From Sedimentibacter sp. (GTDB lineage Bacteria; Bacillota; Clostridia; Tissierellales; Sedimentibacteraceae), in assembly GCA_018436705.1 (NCBI GenBank), contig JAHDLA010000004.1, forward strand, positions 372,001-436,000: a stretch of 64,000 bases of DNA. The letters run 5' to 3'. The position numbers were made by a program, and so were the translations under genes. Under the pieces are notes generated by a model. It saw only the letters and a program-made list of their open reading frames with translations, was not told where the DNA came from and searched no databases. Each line of letters begins with the position of its first letter. Position 1 is the stretch's first letter. Positions 45,089 through 53,786 of this stretch are shown here, in pieces.

Positions 45089-45463
45089 TTATTCAATACA
45101 ATCTGAAGCTTCTAATTCGAATTCACCAATTACAGTTTTACCATCACTTGCATATAATGGTATTACACGTTTTCCGTTATGCTTTTTTTGCCAATTAACG
45201 GCTTCCTCTGGCGTACTAAATTCTGGGCCATATAAATCATTACTTAAAATATAGCCATATGTTCCATCTATGCCTTGTGCAGCTATAAGATCAGGTGAAT
45301 CTTCTGATTCTATACCATATGATTGTCCATTTTCATTTATTCCTTTTAATAGATGAAAATCAAGCACTTGTGAAAAAACTATTTTAAACGATGTTCCAAT
45401 TAAAGCAAAAAATATTGTGCAAATGATTAAATATTTAAACCGCTTAATATTAAATACCTTCAT
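45089..45463 (-). CDS. Exported hypothetical protein with a short C-terminal domain
   Basis: 124 aa. N-terminal hydrophobic segment (about residues 10-30), so probably anchored or exported. The rest contains LIAAQGIDGTYGYILSNDL, EFSTPEEAVNWQKKH and VIPLYASDGKTVIGEFEL, a module I have seen at the ends of secreted Bacillota proteins and of some M56-type sensors. Function unknown. AGGAGG Shine-Dalgarno. Confidence 0.65.
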   Translation of the reverse strand: MKVFNIKRFKYLIICTIFFALIGTSFKIVFSQVLDFHLLKGINENGQSYGIESEDSPDLIAAQGIDGTYGYILSNDLYGPEFSTPEEAVNWQKKHNGKRVIPLYASDGKTVIGEFELEASDCIE

Positions 45464-45634
45464 TTTGTATCCCTCCTATGCCAAAAACTTGTTAAATATT
45501 CGATGTTAATATTGTATATAAATACGATATTTTTAGCGTAAAATTTTATTCAATCAATAATTTAATTTTGAAAATTTTTACATATAAAACAGACCAGCAC
45601 GAAAACATTTCACCGTCCAATTATCAAAGCAGCC

Positions 45635-47095
45635 TTATCTCATTTTGACTAAAAAAACTTTTTTATAAAATTCATCAAAATATGTCATTATATTTGAATC
45701 GGCAGATACTTCGCTCATTTTTCTTGGAAGAATAAAAGCCACATTTCCGTTTTTGTCGTATACTATACTCCTGTAACTGTTGTTCAATGTTGTATTGAAA
45801 TTCAAGACAATATAGTCACCTGTCAATTTTATTGCTTCACCTGTTTCGCCCGAATTAAGAGGATTTGTATCTCCCTCCTTGTATACTTTTTGGTCCTTGT
45901 CGTTAATATAATAAATATCCTTTCCGAGCACTTCGTAATTTTCTTGATATACAGGTTCGCTGCTTTCCAATTTTATTGTTTCATCATCTAAGGACAGTGA
46001 ATAGAGCATCCTGTCATCACTGACAAAATACAATCTTTCATTGCGATATTTAAACGCTTCTGCAGGCTTTTCGTTAACCAATGTTATTTTTCCTGTTTCT
46101 TTATTCAGCTTGTAAATTTTGTGTGGATCATTATCTAATTTTATGTTTGATGTTATCATATATCGGTAATTGTCCGTTTCATAACTGGATTTTGATTTAT
46201 ACATCAGAAATCCTTCTTCAGATACTTCAGGTGCAATGAAAGGTCCTATAGCTACGGGCTCCATTGTCGTTCCGTCCGCCTTTATTACAATTTCATACGT
46301 CATTCCCTTTGTTCCGCTTGCACTGTATGAAAAAATCACTTTTCGATCACGGTGATTAAAATGTGGTTTCACATATATATCTTCATCCTCACCAAAATAA
46401 GTATCTTTTGGCAACTGATATATTTTCCTGTTATTCTTCAAATTATTCAAAGGTGCTTGATATATAGCACCATTATTGCCGGTGTAATATATATAATTGC
46501 CCTGTACAATAAAACCACCACACCTATCCTCTTCGTGCAAATGGTCAACAAGCTCCAACGGTTTTGGAGACGCATTCCGAGACTTTATCACAAGTCCGTT
46601 CTTATTGTCAAAATGGTAATCCCATCCGAACTCATTCACACCGTATTCCCACGTAAGCGGAAAATACGTTATATCCCTAAAGGACAACAATGGATATTCA
46701 GCATTACTTTTATCAACTGTTTTTCCATTAATCTTAATATTAAATTCTGGGATTAAAGCAGTGTATTCAGTTGAATTTTTCTGATTTGTCCTGTATTCCT
46801 CAAAAGGATAGCTGATATTTGTTTTATTAATTTCAAGTCCTGCTTCCTGATCCCACTTTGTTTCCAAACCAAGGTATCTACAACCTCCAAATGTCATGGG
46901 AAAATATGTGATATCCTTATAAACAATCAACGGATATTTACTATATGAATTGTTTATTTCACTTCCATTTAATGTAACCTTGAAGGATGGCAAATTAACG
47001 TTTGCATTTTTGTCGGCAGCAAATGCATTTGCACTTGAAAGAAATAATGCTACTGCTATTACAGCCATAAAATTATATATAAATATATTTTTCAT
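45635..47095 (-). CDS. Secreted protein with stalk-type repeats and a beta-propeller-like domain
   Basis: 486 aa. A cleavable signal peptide ends near AFA. Two copies of a copper-amine-oxidase-N-like stalk repeat follow: YPLIVYKDITYFPMTFGG, and YPLLSFRDITYFPLTWEY about 95 residues later. From about residue 190 come repeats typical of DUF5050 (GNYIYYTGNNGAIYQAPL, NERLYFVSDDRMLYSLSL, GKDIYYINDKDQKVYK), likely a beta-propeller. Surface or cell-wall role probable; no catalytic motif seen. Confidence 0.8.
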   Translation of the reverse strand: MKNIFIYNFMAVIAVALFLSSANAFAADKNANVNLPSFKVTLNGSEINNSYSKYPLIVYKDITYFPMTFGGCRYLGLETKWDQEAGLEINKTNISYPFEEYRTNQKNSTEYTALIPEFNIKINGKTVDKSNAEYPLLSFRDITYFPLTWEYGVNEFGWDYHFDNKNGLVIKSRNASPKPLELVDHLHEEDRCGGFIVQGNYIYYTGNNGAIYQAPLNNLKNNRKIYQLPKDTYFGEDEDIYVKPHFNHRDRKVIFSYSASGTKGMTYEIVIKADGTTMEPVAIGPFIAPEVSEEGFLMYKSKSSYETDNYRYMITSNIKLDNDPHKIYKLNKETGKITLVNEKPAEAFKYRNERLYFVSDDRMLYSLSLDDETIKLESSEPVYQENYEVLGKDIYYINDKDQKVYKEGDTNPLNSGETGEAIKLTGDYIVLNFNTTLNNSYRSIVYDKNGNVAFILPRKMSEVSADSNIMTYFDEFYKKVFLVKMR

Positions 47096-47289
47096 CTTTC
47101 CCCCTTATATTCAATCCTATTTGTTTATATGACGATATATTTGTATAAAAAGTTCCGCATAATTTAACAATGGAACGGAATAAGCTCTAACCCCTGTAAA
47201 TAGCTGTAATTAATTATTTTGTTGTTTTTATTTACATCGTCTCTATTGAATATGGGAGCAATTTATAAAAATAATTTTTTTAAAAAATC

Positions 47290-47318
47290 TTGACAATGCA
47301 TTATGAAACATTTATACT
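47290..47318 (+). promoter_or_regulatory. Promoter of the methionine-uptake operon
   Basis: TTGACA, 17 nt spacer, TATACT. Ends about 40 nt before the SAM riboswitch. The 195 nt between it and the secreted-protein gene show nothing else. Confidence 0.7.
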
Positions 47319-47356
47319 AAGCAAAACATATATGTATGACAAAATTGAATATTGAT

Positions 47357-47508
47357 TCTTATCAAGAGTGGCGGAGGAACTGGTCCGATGAAGCCCGGCA
47401 ACCTGTATATCTATACAAGGTGCTAATTCCTGCAAACCAAGTGGTTTGAGAGATGAGAGAGTATATTAACAAGTTAACTGCTTTCTTATCAAAGAAAGCA
47501 GTTTTTTT
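47357..47508 (+). ncRNA. SAM-I riboswitch (S box) with terminator
   Basis: Aptamer: CTTATCAAGAGTGGCGGAGG, ACTGGTCCGATGAAGCCCGG, CAACCTGT, AAGGTGCTAATTCCTGC, and GAGAGATGAG closing P1 with CTTATC. An 11 bp terminator stem, ACTGCTTTCTT/AAGAAAGCAGT (47477-47502), with TTTTTTT follows. High SAM should shut off the M20-metNIQ operon. The ~120 nt between terminator and start codon contain a weak ACCGC/GCGGT hairpin and nothing else recognised. Confidence 0.96.
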
Positions 47509-47626
47509 ATTCGACCGCGGAGAAGAAAAAACTGCGGTAGGTCTTATGCGGCGCAATCCAAATTTATGTATCCGTCAGGGAGCTGATAAATTGGTGGTGG
47601 AGCCAGCTAATTTAAGGAGGAATATA

Positions 47627-48823
47627 ATGTCAGTTATCAGAGAATTAATTGATGAAACAGTTTCAAAAAAATTACTGGAATATCAAAATACAGCTTTAGA
47701 TATTCACAAAACACCCGAGGTAAGCAATCATGAATATTTTGCATGCAAATCTCTGTCCGGGATGCTGCTGAAGGAAGGTTTTGAAGTAAAATCAGATGTA
47801 GCTGGGCATCCCACAGGTTTTGATGCAAGATACAAAAGTTCAAATCCAGGTCCTGTAATAGTGTTCCTTGCGGAATATGATGCACTCCCGGGAATCGGAC
47901 ATGCGTGCGGGCACAACCTTTACGGAGTAACTTCTTCGCTGGCTGCCGTGGCATTGAAGGAAATAATTGATGATGTCGGCGGCGAAGTCAGAATTTACGG
48001 AACACCTGGAGAAGAAGGCGGAGAAAACGGAAGCGCCAAAGGAAGCTTTGTAAAACATGGTTTTTTTGACGATGTGGATTTTGCTTTGGGACTGCATCCC
48101 GGACATGAACACGGACTGACTAAGGCCTCTTTGGCCAACGACCCTGTTGATGTGGAATTCTTCGGGAAATCAGCCCATGCGGCAGGTGCACCTGAAAAGG
48201 GAATCAATGCGTTGGATGCGGTTATACAGGTTTATAATGCAAGCAATGCATTGAGACAGCATCTTACGGATGATGTAAGAATTCACGGTGTAATTACAAA
48301 CGGCGGCGCAGCAGCAAATGTAGTGCCTGATTATGCAAGCGCCAGATTTTATCTTCGTGCCAAATCAAGACCTATTCTGAATGATCTATATAAAAAGTTT
48401 GAAAATATAGTAACCGGTGCTGCGCTTCAAACCGGAGCAACTTACAAATTCGGACTATTTCAGAACAGTGTTGACAATATTGTTCCTACACCCTTGTTTG
48501 ATGAAGTCTATGAAAAACATTTAAACAAGTACGGGGAATTTATACTGGCAGAGCCTGCACACAAAGGTATCGGCTCTTCAGATGTAGGCAATGTAAGCCA
48601 GGTTGTTCCGACAATCCAACCGTCTATAAAGATTTCCGATAAATATATAGCCGGTCACAGCATTGAATTCAGAGAAGCCTCCAGGAGCGAATCAGGATTA
48701 AAATCTATCGGATTGGGAGCAAAGGTGCTTGCCCATACAGCCCTAGATTTGATTTTGGATCAGGAACTTCTGAAAAAAATCAAGAAACAGCATTCAGAGA
48801 ATGTAAAAAATCAAAACATCTAG
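47627..48823 (+). CDS. M20 family amidohydrolase in a methionine-transport operon
   Basis: 398 aa. Zinc motifs are FLAEYDALPGIGHACGHNL and GTPGEEGGENGS, with AHAAGAPEKGINALDA in the dimerisation domain. The start is the ATG 6 nt after AAGGAGG; the longer frame would run through the riboswitch terminator. First gene behind the SAM riboswitch, so its substrate is probably an N-acylated methionine or related sulfur amino acid that MetNIQ imports. That is inference from context; in B. subtilis comparable hydrolases act on N-acetyl sulfur compounds. Confidence 0.88.
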   Translation: MSVIRELIDETVSKKLLEYQNTALDIHKTPEVSNHEYFACKSLSGMLLKEGFEVKSDVAGHPTGFDARYKSSNPGPVIVFLAEYDALPGIGHACGHNLYGVTSSLAAVALKEIIDDVGGEVRIYGTPGEEGGENGSAKGSFVKHGFFDDVDFALGLHPGHEHGLTKASLANDPVDVEFFGKSAHAAGAPEKGINALDAVIQVYNASNALRQHLTDDVRIHGVITNGGAAANVVPDYASARFYLRAKSRPILNDLYKKFENIVTGAALQTGATYKFGLFQNSVDNIVPTPLFDEVYEKHLNKYGEFILAEPAHKGIGSSDVGNVSQVVPTIQPSIKISDKYIAGHSIEFREASRSESGLKSIGLGAKVLAHTALDLILDQELLKKIKKQHSENVKNQNI

Positions 48824-48833
48824 GAGGCAACGA

Positions 48834-49868
48834 ATGATTCAATTAATAGATGTATCCAAAACCTTCGATTCAGACAACGGCAAAGTCGATGCTGTTAAAA
48901 ATGTCAGCTTAAACATTGAAAAATCAGAGGTATTCGGAGTAATAGGATACAGCGGAGCCGGGAAAAGCACACTTGTCAGGTGTATTAATTTGCTGGAACG
49001 CCCTACTGAAGGCAAGGTGATTGTTGACGGCGTGGATCTTGTTCCGTTAAACGAAAGAAGCCTTAGGAAGCATCGTCAGAAAATAGGAATGATTTTTCAG
49101 CAATTTAATCTGCTTGCATCAAGAACAGTCTTTGAAAATGTTGCATTCCCATTAAGATATAAAGGCATTGACAAGAGTGAAATAAATAAAAAGGTAACTT
49201 CACTTTTAGAGCTTGTAGGTATTTCCGACAAAGCAAAGGCTTATCCGGCACAGCTATCCGGAGGGCAGAAGCAAAGAGTCGCCATTGCGAGATCATTGGC
49301 TAATGACCCTGGAATCTTACTATGCGATGAGGCAACCTCCGCATTAGATCCTCAGACTACCCAGTCCATATTAAGACTGTTGAAGGATTTAAACAAAAAA
49401 CTAGGTATAACCATAGTGATAATAACTCATGAGATGAGTGTCATCAAAGAAATATGCAGCAGGGTTGCTGTGATGGAAGACGGCCGTGTGGTGGAATTAA
49501 ACGACGTTGTTTCAATTTTCTCAAAACCGCAAGCTCAGATAACAAAAGACTTTATAAACACTACTTCAAACCTGAACCGTATTGGTGAATTAATAAAGGA
49601 AAATTCATCAATAGTTAATCTTGAAAGCGGACAGAAGCTTTGTAGGCTGGATTTTCACGGCTCAAATACAAAAGAACCCATAATTTCGTATATTTCAAGA
49701 ACATACAATGTAAACGCAAGCATTATTTTTGGAAATATCGAAGTGATCTCTGAAACTGTCCTGGGCTCTTTAATTGTAATTTTGAGCGGAAATTCAGAAG
49801 ATCAGGAATCTGTTATTCAGAATCTGAATGATATAAATATTAAAGTGGAGGTTATTAAACATGCTTAA
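48834..49868 (+). CDS. metN: Methionine ABC transporter ATPase
   Basis: 344 aa. Walker A GYSGAGKST, Q-loop IFQQFNLLASRTV, signature LSGGQKQRVAIARSLA, Walker B ILLCDEATSALDPQT, and a C-terminal NIL (ACT-like) regulatory domain from about residue 265. That architecture is specific to MetN-type transporters. Overlaps metI by 8 nt. Controlled by the upstream SAM riboswitch. Confidence 0.95.
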   Translation: MIQLIDVSKTFDSDNGKVDAVKNVSLNIEKSEVFGVIGYSGAGKSTLVRCINLLERPTEGKVIVDGVDLVPLNERSLRKHRQKIGMIFQQFNLLASRTVFENVAFPLRYKGIDKSEINKKVTSLLELVGISDKAKAYPAQLSGGQKQRVAIARSLANDPGILLCDEATSALDPQTTQSILRLLKDLNKKLGITIVIITHEMSVIKEICSRVAVMEDGRVVELNDVVSIFSKPQAQITKDFINTTSNLNRIGELIKENSSIVNLESGQKLCRLDFHGSNTKEPIISYISRTYNVNASIIFGNIEVISETVLGSLIVILSGNSEDQESVIQNLNDINIKVEVIKHA

Positions 49869-50541
49869 TCTGATGGAGACATACACACCTAATTTGCTTG
49901 ATTATTCCGGTGAATTTATCAAAAGTATAGGAGAAACCCTGCAAATGCTTTTCTTATCCGGAGTTTATTCATTCATTACAGGACTTTTCCTGGGAACACT
50001 GCTTATTGTTACAAGGAAGGGCAATATATTGGAAAACAGCTTTGTTCATCAAATAATAGACAATCTGGTTAATTTATTCCGCTCAATACCATTTGTAATT
50101 TTGATCACTGTTTTAATTCCATTGACAAAGCTCATAGTCGGAACATTTATCGGTGTAAAGGGAGCTATTTTCCCCCTTGTAATCGGATGTACTCCGTTCT
50201 TTACAAGGCAGGTTGATATGGCACTTTCAGATATTGACTACGGTCTTATCGAGGCCGCTCAGTCCATGGGCATATCCCCTGTGGGAATAATCTTCAGAGT
50301 ATACCTTAAAGAAAGCATACCGTCTCTTGCACGCTCAACAACCATAACAGCTATCAGTCTGCTGGGATTGACAGCCATGGGCGGTGCCGTGGGAGGCGGA
50401 GGTCTTGGTTCCTTTGTCATCAGATACGGTCACAACAGATTTTACCAGGATATAACCTATGTTTCGGTTGTAGTTATTCTGATTCTTGTTTCAATAATTC
50501 AGTTTATAGGCAATTTTATTATTAAAAAAACATCACATTAA
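49861..50541 (+). CDS. metI: Methionine ABC transporter permease
   Basis: 226 aa with about five hydrophobic helices. Hallmarks are NLFRSIPFVILITVLIPLTK, the EAA loop EAAQSMGISPVGIIFRVYL, and TAMGGAVGGGGLG. Length and sequence match MetI/MetP. Confidence 0.94.
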   Translation: MLNLMETYTPNLLDYSGEFIKSIGETLQMLFLSGVYSFITGLFLGTLLIVTRKGNILENSFVHQIIDNLVNLFRSIPFVILITVLIPLTKLIVGTFIGVKGAIFPLVIGCTPFFTRQVDMALSDIDYGLIEAAQSMGISPVGIIFRVYLKESIPSLARSTTITAISLLGLTAMGGAVGGGGLGSFVIRYGHNRFYQDITYVSVVVILILVSIIQFIGNFIIKKTSH

Positions 50542-50553
50542 AAGGAGAACAAA

Positions 50554-51375
50554 ATGAAAAAACTATTTTTGACACTAATAATATCTTTACTGCTGGTTGG
50601 ATGCGCACCCGGCAACAGCACCCCCGCTGAAAATGAAACAACCGCGGCAGAACCGGTTAAGGTCTGTGTAGGTTTAACAGGAAGCGATTCCAAAGTCTGG
50701 GACCATGTTAAAGAAGAAGCAGCAAAAGAAAATATCGATATCGAGCTTGTTTTCTTTGATTCTTATCCGCTTCCGAATGCGGCTTTAGATGGAGGAGAAA
50801 TCGAAATAAATGCATTCCAGCATTATATTTATCTGAATAAAGAGATAGAACAACACGGATATGATATTTCCGTCATCGGCGAGACTGTTTTTGCACCTCT
50901 TGGTCTTTATTCAAAAAAAGTCAGCAGCATTGACGAACTGAAAGACGGTGATACCATTGTAATCCCGGATGATGTTACAAACGGAGGCCGCTCGCTTTTA
51001 ATGCTTGAAGCAAACGGACTGATAAGCGTAGATGATGCGGCCGGACTGACTCCGACATTAAAGGATATTAAAAATCTGAGAAACTTCAACATTGTAGAGT
51101 TGGCAGCAACAAACATACCCGCTTCTTTGGAGGAAGTTCCCCTGGCAGCAATTAATTCTGGGGTAGCCACCGATGCAGGATTTATTCCTTCACAGGATGC
51201 CATAGTTCTGGAAGAATCCAAACCGGGAGAAAACCCATATATAAATGTAATTGCTGTTCGCACAGAGGACAATGATAATGAAACTTACAAACGTATTGTA
51301 GAAATATATCAAACTGACGAAACAAAAAAAGTAATTAAAGAAGATTCAAAAGGTTCTTCAATACCGGTTTGGTAA
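50554..51375 (+). CDS. metQ: Methionine-binding lipoprotein
   Basis: 273 aa of the NlpA/MetQ family. Lipobox LLLVGC, then a linker, VKVCVGLTGSDSKVWDHV, EIEINAFQHYIYLNKE and GETVFAPLGLYSKKVSS. AAAGGAG Shine-Dalgarno. Last gene of the unit, followed by a strong terminator. Confidence 0.94.
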   Translation: MKKLFLTLIISLLLVGCAPGNSTPAENETTAAEPVKVCVGLTGSDSKVWDHVKEEAAKENIDIELVFFDSYPLPNAALDGGEIEINAFQHYIYLNKEIEQHGYDISVIGETVFAPLGLYSKKVSSIDELKDGDTIVIPDDVTNGGRSLLMLEANGLISVDDAAGLTPTLKDIKNLRNFNIVELAATNIPASLEEVPLAAINSGVATDAGFIPSQDAIVLEESKPGENPYINVIAVRTEDNDNETYKRIVEIYQTDETKKVIKEDSKGSSIPVW

Positions 51376-51390
51376 AATTTGAAAGCACTT

Positions 51391-51437
51391 AAAAAAAGCG
51401 TCAGGAACCGTAAAAAACAGTTCCTGACGTATGCTTT
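51391..51437. terminator. Bidirectional terminator between metQ and the AlkZ-related gene
   Basis: CGTCAGGAAC/GTTCCTGACG stem with a loop of about 11 nt and A-rich and T-rich flanks on both sides. It separates two converging genes. Confidence 0.85.
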
Positions 51438-51441
51438 TGCT

Positions 51442-52122
51442 CTATCCCAAAATAAATTTTTTTACCTTTTTCGGATCAGCTTTCGGATTTAGCTCATACA
51501 CTTTCTTTTCGATTTTTTCGTAGGCTTCTTCATAGCTTATTCCATCAGCAGCGCTTATTACTTCTTCGTCAAAAAAATCCTCCACAAGACAAAATACAGT
51601 TGATGACCATCCGAATTCTTCTCCCGACTTAGATTTTTTTCTTGCTCTTCCGCACATGGAAATATAGAATTTCATCTGCAGTTCTGTGACAGCATTATCG
51701 AACTTTGTCTTATCTTCCTTGGAAAATCCTCCGTATTTTTTAATCAGATGAATAGGCAGCTCTTTGTACTCACACAGCAATTCATAAATTTTTTTCGCAT
51801 GCTGGCTTATTTTGCCTCCTTCATACTCTTCCTGCAATTCGTTGCTTCCGCGCCTTACGGCGTAAAAATAAGGATACCATTCTTGCGTTATGTATCCGCT
51901 CTTCTTGAAAAATAGCTTACCATAGGCAATGTCGTTCCTTTCATTCAGAACTCTCATTCTCCATTCCCACGGATCGGTGTCCAGTTCTCCGGTATGCCAA
52001 AGCACATTGTCTTTAAAATAATCACATAGGGCAAATATTCCTTCGCTGTTCTCACCGCCCAGGCTCATGCCTGCACAACATAAATTTTCCAGGAAATCTT
52101 CAAAGTTTTGTATGGCTTTCAT
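51442..52122 (-). CDS. AlkZ-related (winged-helix) protein
   Basis: 226 aa, no signal or membrane segment. Resembles the AlkZ-related group, with multiple winged-helix segments, in WEWRMRVLNERNDIAYGKLF, ELPIHLIKKYGGFSKEDK and FGWSSTVFCLVEDFFDEE. The dedicated DNA glycosylase motif of AlkZ was not clearly seen, so nuclease or glycosylase activity is not claimed. Identification is from memory and moderate. AAGGAGG lies about 13 nt from the ATG. Confidence 0.6.
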   Translation of the reverse strand: MKAIQNFEDFLENLCCAGMSLGGENSEGIFALCDYFKDNVLWHTGELDTDPWEWRMRVLNERNDIAYGKLFFKKSGYITQEWYPYFYAVRRGSNELQEEYEGGKISQHAKKIYELLCEYKELPIHLIKKYGGFSKEDKTKFDNAVTELQMKFYISMCGRARKKSKSGEEFGWSSTVFCLVEDFFDEEVISAADGISYEEAYEKIEKKVYELNPKADPKKVKKFILG

Positions 52123-52213
52123 TATTGGACGACCTGCCTCCTTAGATTTTGTTTTTTATTATACCATATTCATCCATATAAGTCATCAAACACATTTAAA
52201 TTCCCTAAATGAT

Positions 52214-52393
52214 TTAATCCATCGCACTCATACAATTATTGCGCCATTTTTTATTTAAATCTCTTTGATAAACAACATTATCAATTATCCCGTATATCTT
52301 CGCTTCTTCTGCCGTCATGAACTTGTCTCTGTCTGTATCACGTTCAATTTATTATATTGTTCTCCCAGTATTTTGAGCCAGGATTTTATTCAG
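52214..52393 (-). pseudogene. clpP: Decayed 3' end of clpP
   Basis: On the minus strand the frame reads LNKILAQNTGRTI, then two adjacent TAA stops, then IERDTDRDKFMTAEEAKIYG, continuing IIDNVVYQRDL, then a stop 60 codons from the first residue. This is the conserved ClpP C-terminus. The catalytic Ser and His regions are missing. An in-frame stop also occurs further upstream. Remaining bases of the 358 nt gene-poor gap (52123-52480) hold only a 24-codon ORF (52401-52475) I cannot support. Confidence 0.85.
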
Positions 52394-52480
52394 CTGGATT
52401 TTACTTCTTTGCTTTTAATCTGCTGATAGTAAGAACATCTCCGTTGCACATTATAATTTCATCTTTTAACATCATGGACT

Positions 52481-53446
52481 TTATTTGAACACAACTTCAA
52501 ATTTTTCGCAGACGACAAGCATGTCTTCTGTCGGTTCTTTGCCGATTTCCTTCATCTCTCTTGAGAAATAACTCCAATGGGCTCTTTTCCAATATTCCAG
52601 TGACTTATCTCCCTCACCTTCCGTTGCGGCAAATTCCTTGGTTACATCCTTGTACGGAACTATATCAATATTAGTTGTTTCAATAATACACTGCGCTTCG
52701 CCGTTCCAGTCGGTTATAATGCTTAAATCTCCCTTCTTGGGCGGTTCCTCTCCGTTACCGTAAGAAAGATATAATGAAGCGGTTGCTCTTTTTATGCCAT
52801 TTACAACCAGTTCTGACAGTTCGTCTGCATCCTGCTCATTGTCGCAGAAGTACCATGCGGTATATTCCTTATCTGTATTACTTGTATTTTCTCCTATTGA
52901 CTTGAGATAATTTTCCCACATTTGTTTTATCGATTCATGATACAATGTATCCTGAGTTTCTTTTAAGAAATACTCAAGGGCATTATAGCTGATAACAGGT
53001 CTCAGTAATTGAACACGTCTGATTTCATCATCATTGAATCCGGCTATGCCGTTTTGCAGCAGAAAAGCATTGTAACCTCTTTCGGCAGCTCCGTTATATG
53101 TAAACAGCACACAATATTCTGCGGCAAATCCGCTTATGACTACGCAATCCACGCCCTCCCTCTTAAGAATGGCATCCAGATTTGTTTCCCAAAAAGCATT
53201 GCTAAAGGATTTTTGTACAAAAAAATCACTGTCTGATATTATCAGTTCATCTACACATTTAAAACCGGCTGTCTCAGGTCCTCCTGCTTCAACATCCTGT
53301 ATGATTACGACAGGGTACTTTTTTCTGCGAAAATATTGGCTGATTTCATTAATATATTCTACCGCTTTTTCGAAAGATGCCTTACATGGTGTTTCTTCTT
53401 TACAATTTTTTTGCATATCCACTATTAAGAATGCTGTCTTTGGCAT
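52481..53446 (-). CDS. Isochorismatase-like hydrolase fused to an ASCH domain
   Basis: 321 aa. Residues 1-175 form an isochorismatase-like cysteine hydrolase: AFLIVDMQKNC (Asp), a Lys region in PVVIIQDVEAGGP and CVVISGFAAEYCVLFT with the nucleophile Cys in AAEYC. Residues about 190-321 form an ASCH domain (AWYFCDNEQDADELSELVVN, GIKRATASLYLSYGN, IIETTNIDIVPYKDV, EGEGDKSLEYWKRAHW), a PUA-related fold that may bind RNA or act on a modified nucleoside. The fusion is unusual. Could be two parts of a nucleoside or NAD salvage activity. GAGGGG Shine-Dalgarno. Confidence 0.88.
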   Translation of the reverse strand: MPKTAFLIVDMQKNCKEETPCKASFEKAVEYINEISQYFRRKKYPVVIIQDVEAGGPETAGFKCVDELIISDSDFFVQKSFSNAFWETNLDAILKREGVDCVVISGFAAEYCVLFTYNGAAERGYNAFLLQNGIAGFNDDEIRRVQLLRPVISYNALEYFLKETQDTLYHESIKQMWENYLKSIGENTSNTDKEYTAWYFCDNEQDADELSELVVNGIKRATASLYLSYGNGEEPPKKGDLSIITDWNGEAQCIIETTNIDIVPYKDVTKEFAATEGEGDKSLEYWKRAHWSYFSREMKEIGKEPTEDMLVVCEKFEVVFK

Positions 53447-53507
53447 AATATTATCCCCTCAATTATCCAATTTTTATTTAAGCTAATATTATCATTACCT
53501 CATATAT

Positions 53508-53699
53508 TTAAGCAAGAATTAAATTAGCATGATGCTTACAATAACAGATACTCGTATCATTGCCTATAGCTGCTTTTGTCAAAGGCGGCTGAGAAAGTTG
53601 CTTTTGTTGATCAGTTTCATACCCTTCCTCGGCAAATGTGCTTTTCATAAATTCTCTATTACTATGTATCTTTTCTTTCATATATTGCTTATTTTCCAT
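53508..53699 (-). pseudogene. Apparent N-terminal remnant of a SagB-type nitroreductase
   Basis: 63 codons. The start matches SagB/nitroreductase-type proteins: IHSNREFMKSTF, EGYETDQQKQLSQPPLTK. The usual IDLP and catalytic domains do not follow; the frame changes to an unrelated short tail and stops. AGAGGAAG Shine-Dalgarno before the ATG. Either a truncated gene or a short protein that happens to share the motif; sequence remembered, not searched. Confidence 0.5.
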
Positions 53700-53786
53700 A
53701 TATCTTCCTCTGTTATTTTTATTTAGTCTAACATCTGTTAATCAAATTATTAATTACAGATTTATTTTTAATTACTCAAGTAATTC

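Noticed and set aside
47453..47626. N-terminal extension of the M20 hydrolase
   Set aside because: It would be translated from the riboswitch aptamer and terminator; the ATG at 47627 has AAGGAGG right before it.
52401..52475. 24-codon ORF beginning MMLKDEIIMC
   Set aside because: Too short, no Shine-Dalgarno that stands out, lies next to the decayed clpP fragment; no family recognised.
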